In this document: in pieces, positions 61,429-64,000 of the stretch
Position numbering within the stretch: the stretch's first letter is position 1
Layout of the letters: the number at the start of each line of letters is the position of its first letter
Source: Echinococcus granulosus
Taxonomy: Eukaryota > Platyhelminthes > Cestoda > Cyclophyllidea > Taeniidae
Length of the DNA stretch: 64,000 nt
Direction: 5' to 3'
NCBI RefSeq assembly: GCF_000524195.1
Contig: NW_020170382.1
Span: 440,798-504,797 of the forward strand
Notes under the pieces: model-generated
Database searches by the model: none
Seen by the model: only the letters and a program-made list of their open reading frames with translations
Told to the model about the DNA's origin: nothing
Position numbers and translations under genes: made by a program

Positions 61429-63573
61429 ATATTCCAGTGATATTTAATCTTCCGATAGCCTTTGCACACTGATACGGGAAGCCCGACCAGCTTATAAGGA
61501 GCGCGAGCAGGAGCAAGAAACTTAAACTCTAGAACCAATTGTAAAAACCTTAGTTTACGACTCAGGCCTAATAAGCAAAAAAAATAAACCCGCGCTTTGT
61601 TAGTGTATTTCTAAATTTAAAAGGGCAGAGAACAGTAAGGCATTGGTGACAAAATAAGCTGTAATTGGTAAGCCAATTTTGCCGTTGCTAAGAAGAATTT
61701 ATTAACAATTGATGTTAAAGATGGAGCCCATTTTATCTTTTTAATAATCTATGAGAGTGTGTAATGGTTCCAATAGCTCTAAACTTCTGTTTTTTTTATT
61801 CGGAACTTTAAGCAATGCAACTAATGCCTTTCGACACACCACTTTATTTAAACTAAGCTAACAGTGTGTAATACTTGTATTGTTTGAATGTTCTTTGTAG
61901 GAAGGAGGCTGGTAGCCAGATGGAATCTGTAACTGAGGAGTGCTTAATATCCGACAATCTGGCGAAGAGTTCCGTGACTAAACCTCCCTAACCTTGTACT
62001 CACTCCCACATTTACCATAGGCAATAAACATAACAAAACCAAATCAGCCTTGGGCGTTCAAAGAGTAGAAGAGAAAATTAACAAGCCTCGTCCTACACAG
62101 TTAATTTTGGGGCGTGGCATATGTACGATTTGTGTTTTCTAATTTTACAGCTTTTACTTGACTTTAAGCTACTGCTATGCCTTCGTTCTCATCCGTGTTT
62201 CCACACTCTTCGAAAAGCTATTCCTTTAATCAAAGGGGTTTTGTCGTTACTCAGATAAAGAAAATCGTACTTCTTGCATTTATGCCTTTGAGTGTATCCT
62301 GAGTGCGTTATAAATTGCATTGATCTAGCTAGAGTCCTGGTACAATTTAGCAGGAATGCCATGAACACGACATCTTGCAAGTCACTATGTTGGTAACTGG
62401 GATCCGTGGAACGGGCTTATACAGTAATTCTCCGTCAATGCTATCCCATATCCAAGTGAATGATCTATCTGGTTGATTTTGAAGGATCGAGAGTCAAGTC
62501 TTATCCATGAACCGCATTGCTTTGATTTTTCGGCTTTTCACTGCTCAGGGTGGGTGATAGCTTGACAAAGATTGCTCTCCTTATGTCCTAGGAATCTCTG
62601 TCTGGGAACGAACATGGATACTGAAATATAAAGATGTTTATTTTAGACTAGTAGCCTGCGTCCATTCCTCCTTGCCACCTTGTTTTTAGTGCAGTGCTGC
62701 CAAATTTTCTACCTGTGATCCGTTTCAGCTACAAGACACGAGTTTGAAGCATCGTCTTCCACATTTGTGAGCGATGTCACTCTCTTTGTTAATTAGCTTA
62801 CAGCAAATTTGCTGCATTGATGTGACTGCCATCTCTCCACGTTGCTTTGATAATCATTCGAGTCGTCTCAGACTCAGGCATCCTCACTGTTTACCTACTT
62901 TTGTGATGGTAGGATCATGACTGCCAACCATTTAGATCGAGTTTGCATACTACTGTCACTTGTAGAGTGCATGAATCCTCTCCAATGACATTATAAGGCA
63001 TAGGAGTCGGGATGGAACATTAATAAAAATGTGCAGAAAGTTCAATAGACCGCTAAAAGAAATGACGTGCCTGGAACGCCATGTCACTTAAGTCGTGAGC
63101 AACCAAATGCAAAATTACAACTGGAATCATCGCGTAACATATACGTACAGTCTATCCTACACATTGCAATACATGATGCCCTTAATGGTCTTAATGTAGT
63201 CAATTAAGTTACTCTTATGCAACGGGAAGGTTTTGTTCGCCTAGGAGGAAGATGATAACTTGATTCTGACTACGCCCCTATTCAACATAATTAACTGACA
63301 TATGACTCTGGCTGGGGCGATCCCACATCCCGACTGCCTATCTTTAAACAACTGTCATTCCAATAAAAGTTTATGGTAAAATATCTACACTTCCTGGAAG
63401 AGGATGACACAAGAGTCCTTTGTGATCGAATTTTTGTTTGCGAATCCTGACGCCCTTATTTAGAAATTTGAATTAGCTTCCATAGGATGTTAAGATTAAA
63501 CCAGTACGTAGTTATAAAGGACAGAAGTTAACTATTATTAAGGGGAGGAAATCATCCTTCTTTTTCAGCCCTC
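61429..63573. other. Intergenic region; no gene recognised
   Basis: AT-rich. The promoter and 5' UTR of the RNF14-like gene should lie in the first few hundred bases. No frame longer than about 63 codons and no motif seen. Confidence 0.5.
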
Positions 63574-63673
63574 NNNNNNNNNNNNNNNNNNNNNNNNNNN
63601 NNNNNNNNNNNNNNNNNNNNNNNNNNNNNNNNNNNNNNNNNNNNNNNNNNNNNNNNNNNNNNNNNNNNNNNNN
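63574..63673. other. Assembly gap (100 N)
   Basis: Exactly 100 N, again a standard gap size. The sequence after it (TCAACATCTCTGCTGTTTTT) resembles a patch at about 58598 (TTAACATCTCTGCTACTCAA), so the gap may sit in a repeat. Confidence 0.99.
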
Positions 63674-64000
63674 TCAACATCTCTGCTGTTTTTTTGCAAC
63701 CGAAACTGGTCCGTGCTTAATTATGTGCACGGCAGCTCCACGGCAGTCTCGGTTTGATGTACACTAGTCGAATGCTTTACATTTTACCACATAGGGATTT
63801 TAAAACGCCCCTCCGACACTCTAATTTGGCAATACTTATTATACGGAAACTAAAGTTTATTACTAGTGCCAAACTAGAATTCTTAAAATTCCTTGGTTGA
63901 GCAAGCGATGAAAAAGAAAGACATGAATTAAATTTCAGAGGAAAAGGGGGTGTATTTTATCGAAACAGCAAAATTTCCGACCCCTTCTGCGCCATCTGCA
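63674..64000. other. Short terminal stretch; nothing recognised
   Basis: 327 bases after the second gap. It contains no open frame of note and one weak similarity to about 58.6 kb at its start. Confidence 0.5.

Noticed and set aside
63674..63720. Similarity to about 58.6 kb (CATCTCTGCT)
   Set aside because: The shared stretch is short and decays at once; not enough to define a repeat.
1..64000. CRISPR arrays, bacterial operons, tRNA or rRNA genes
   Set aside because: I looked for spaced direct repeats, Shine-Dalgarno-led gene runs and tRNA B-box-like patterns and saw none; the sequence is clearly eukaryotic.

Overview
The window is nuclear DNA of a metazoan. Genes are split by GT-AG introns (one is GC-AG), carry AATAAA-type poly(A) signals, and lie far apart in AT-rich sequence with microsatellites, retroelement debris and two 100-base assembly gaps. 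The gene set (Wnt ligand, neuropeptide-amidating enzyme, alpha-SNAP, SLAIN-like and RNF14-like proteins), a candidate spliced-leader-type operon, a gene made mostly of micro-exons, and TRIM-like short repeats all suggest a flatworm, probably a tapeworm. That assignment is inference; no species marker is visible.

Layout. 1-7.8 kb: no gene recognised, with a GC-richer patch near 5.5-6.0 kb. 7.8-15.1 kb (+): a Wnt ligand gene, six exons in my model (522 aa), with a long Ser-rich basic insertion and an altered C-terminal cysteine pattern. 15.1-19.4 kb: no gene, first gap. 19.4-28.4 kb (-): a seven-exon gene whose phases join a PHM domain to a PAL domain and a transmembrane tail, i.e. a bifunctional membrane PAM (879 aa). 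28.65-31.3 kb: a dead Ty3/gypsy element. 32.6-34.4 kb (+): a single-exon SLAIN-like gene followed, about 80 bases after its poly(A) signal, by an 88-aa coiled-coil gene. 35.5-35.9 kb: a retropepsin-bearing gypsy fragment. 37.2-38.65, 48.8-49.7, about 50.15 and 57.8 kb: copies of a TRIM-like repeat. 41.4-42.5 kb (-): a 143-aa charged protein encoded by small exons. 55.5-57.3 kb (-): alpha-SNAP. 59.65-61.43 kb (-): an RNF14-like RBR ubiquitin ligase. The remainder is intergenic.

Links between genes. The Wnt and PAM products use the secretory pathway (signalling; C-terminal amidation of neuropeptides), alpha-SNAP serves its vesicle fusion, and the SLAIN-like protein probably acts at microtubule plus ends. 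Apart from the SLAIN/88-aa pair there is no sign of co-regulation. Every multi-exon model was built by hand, and all have consistent splice phases and total lengths divisible by three.
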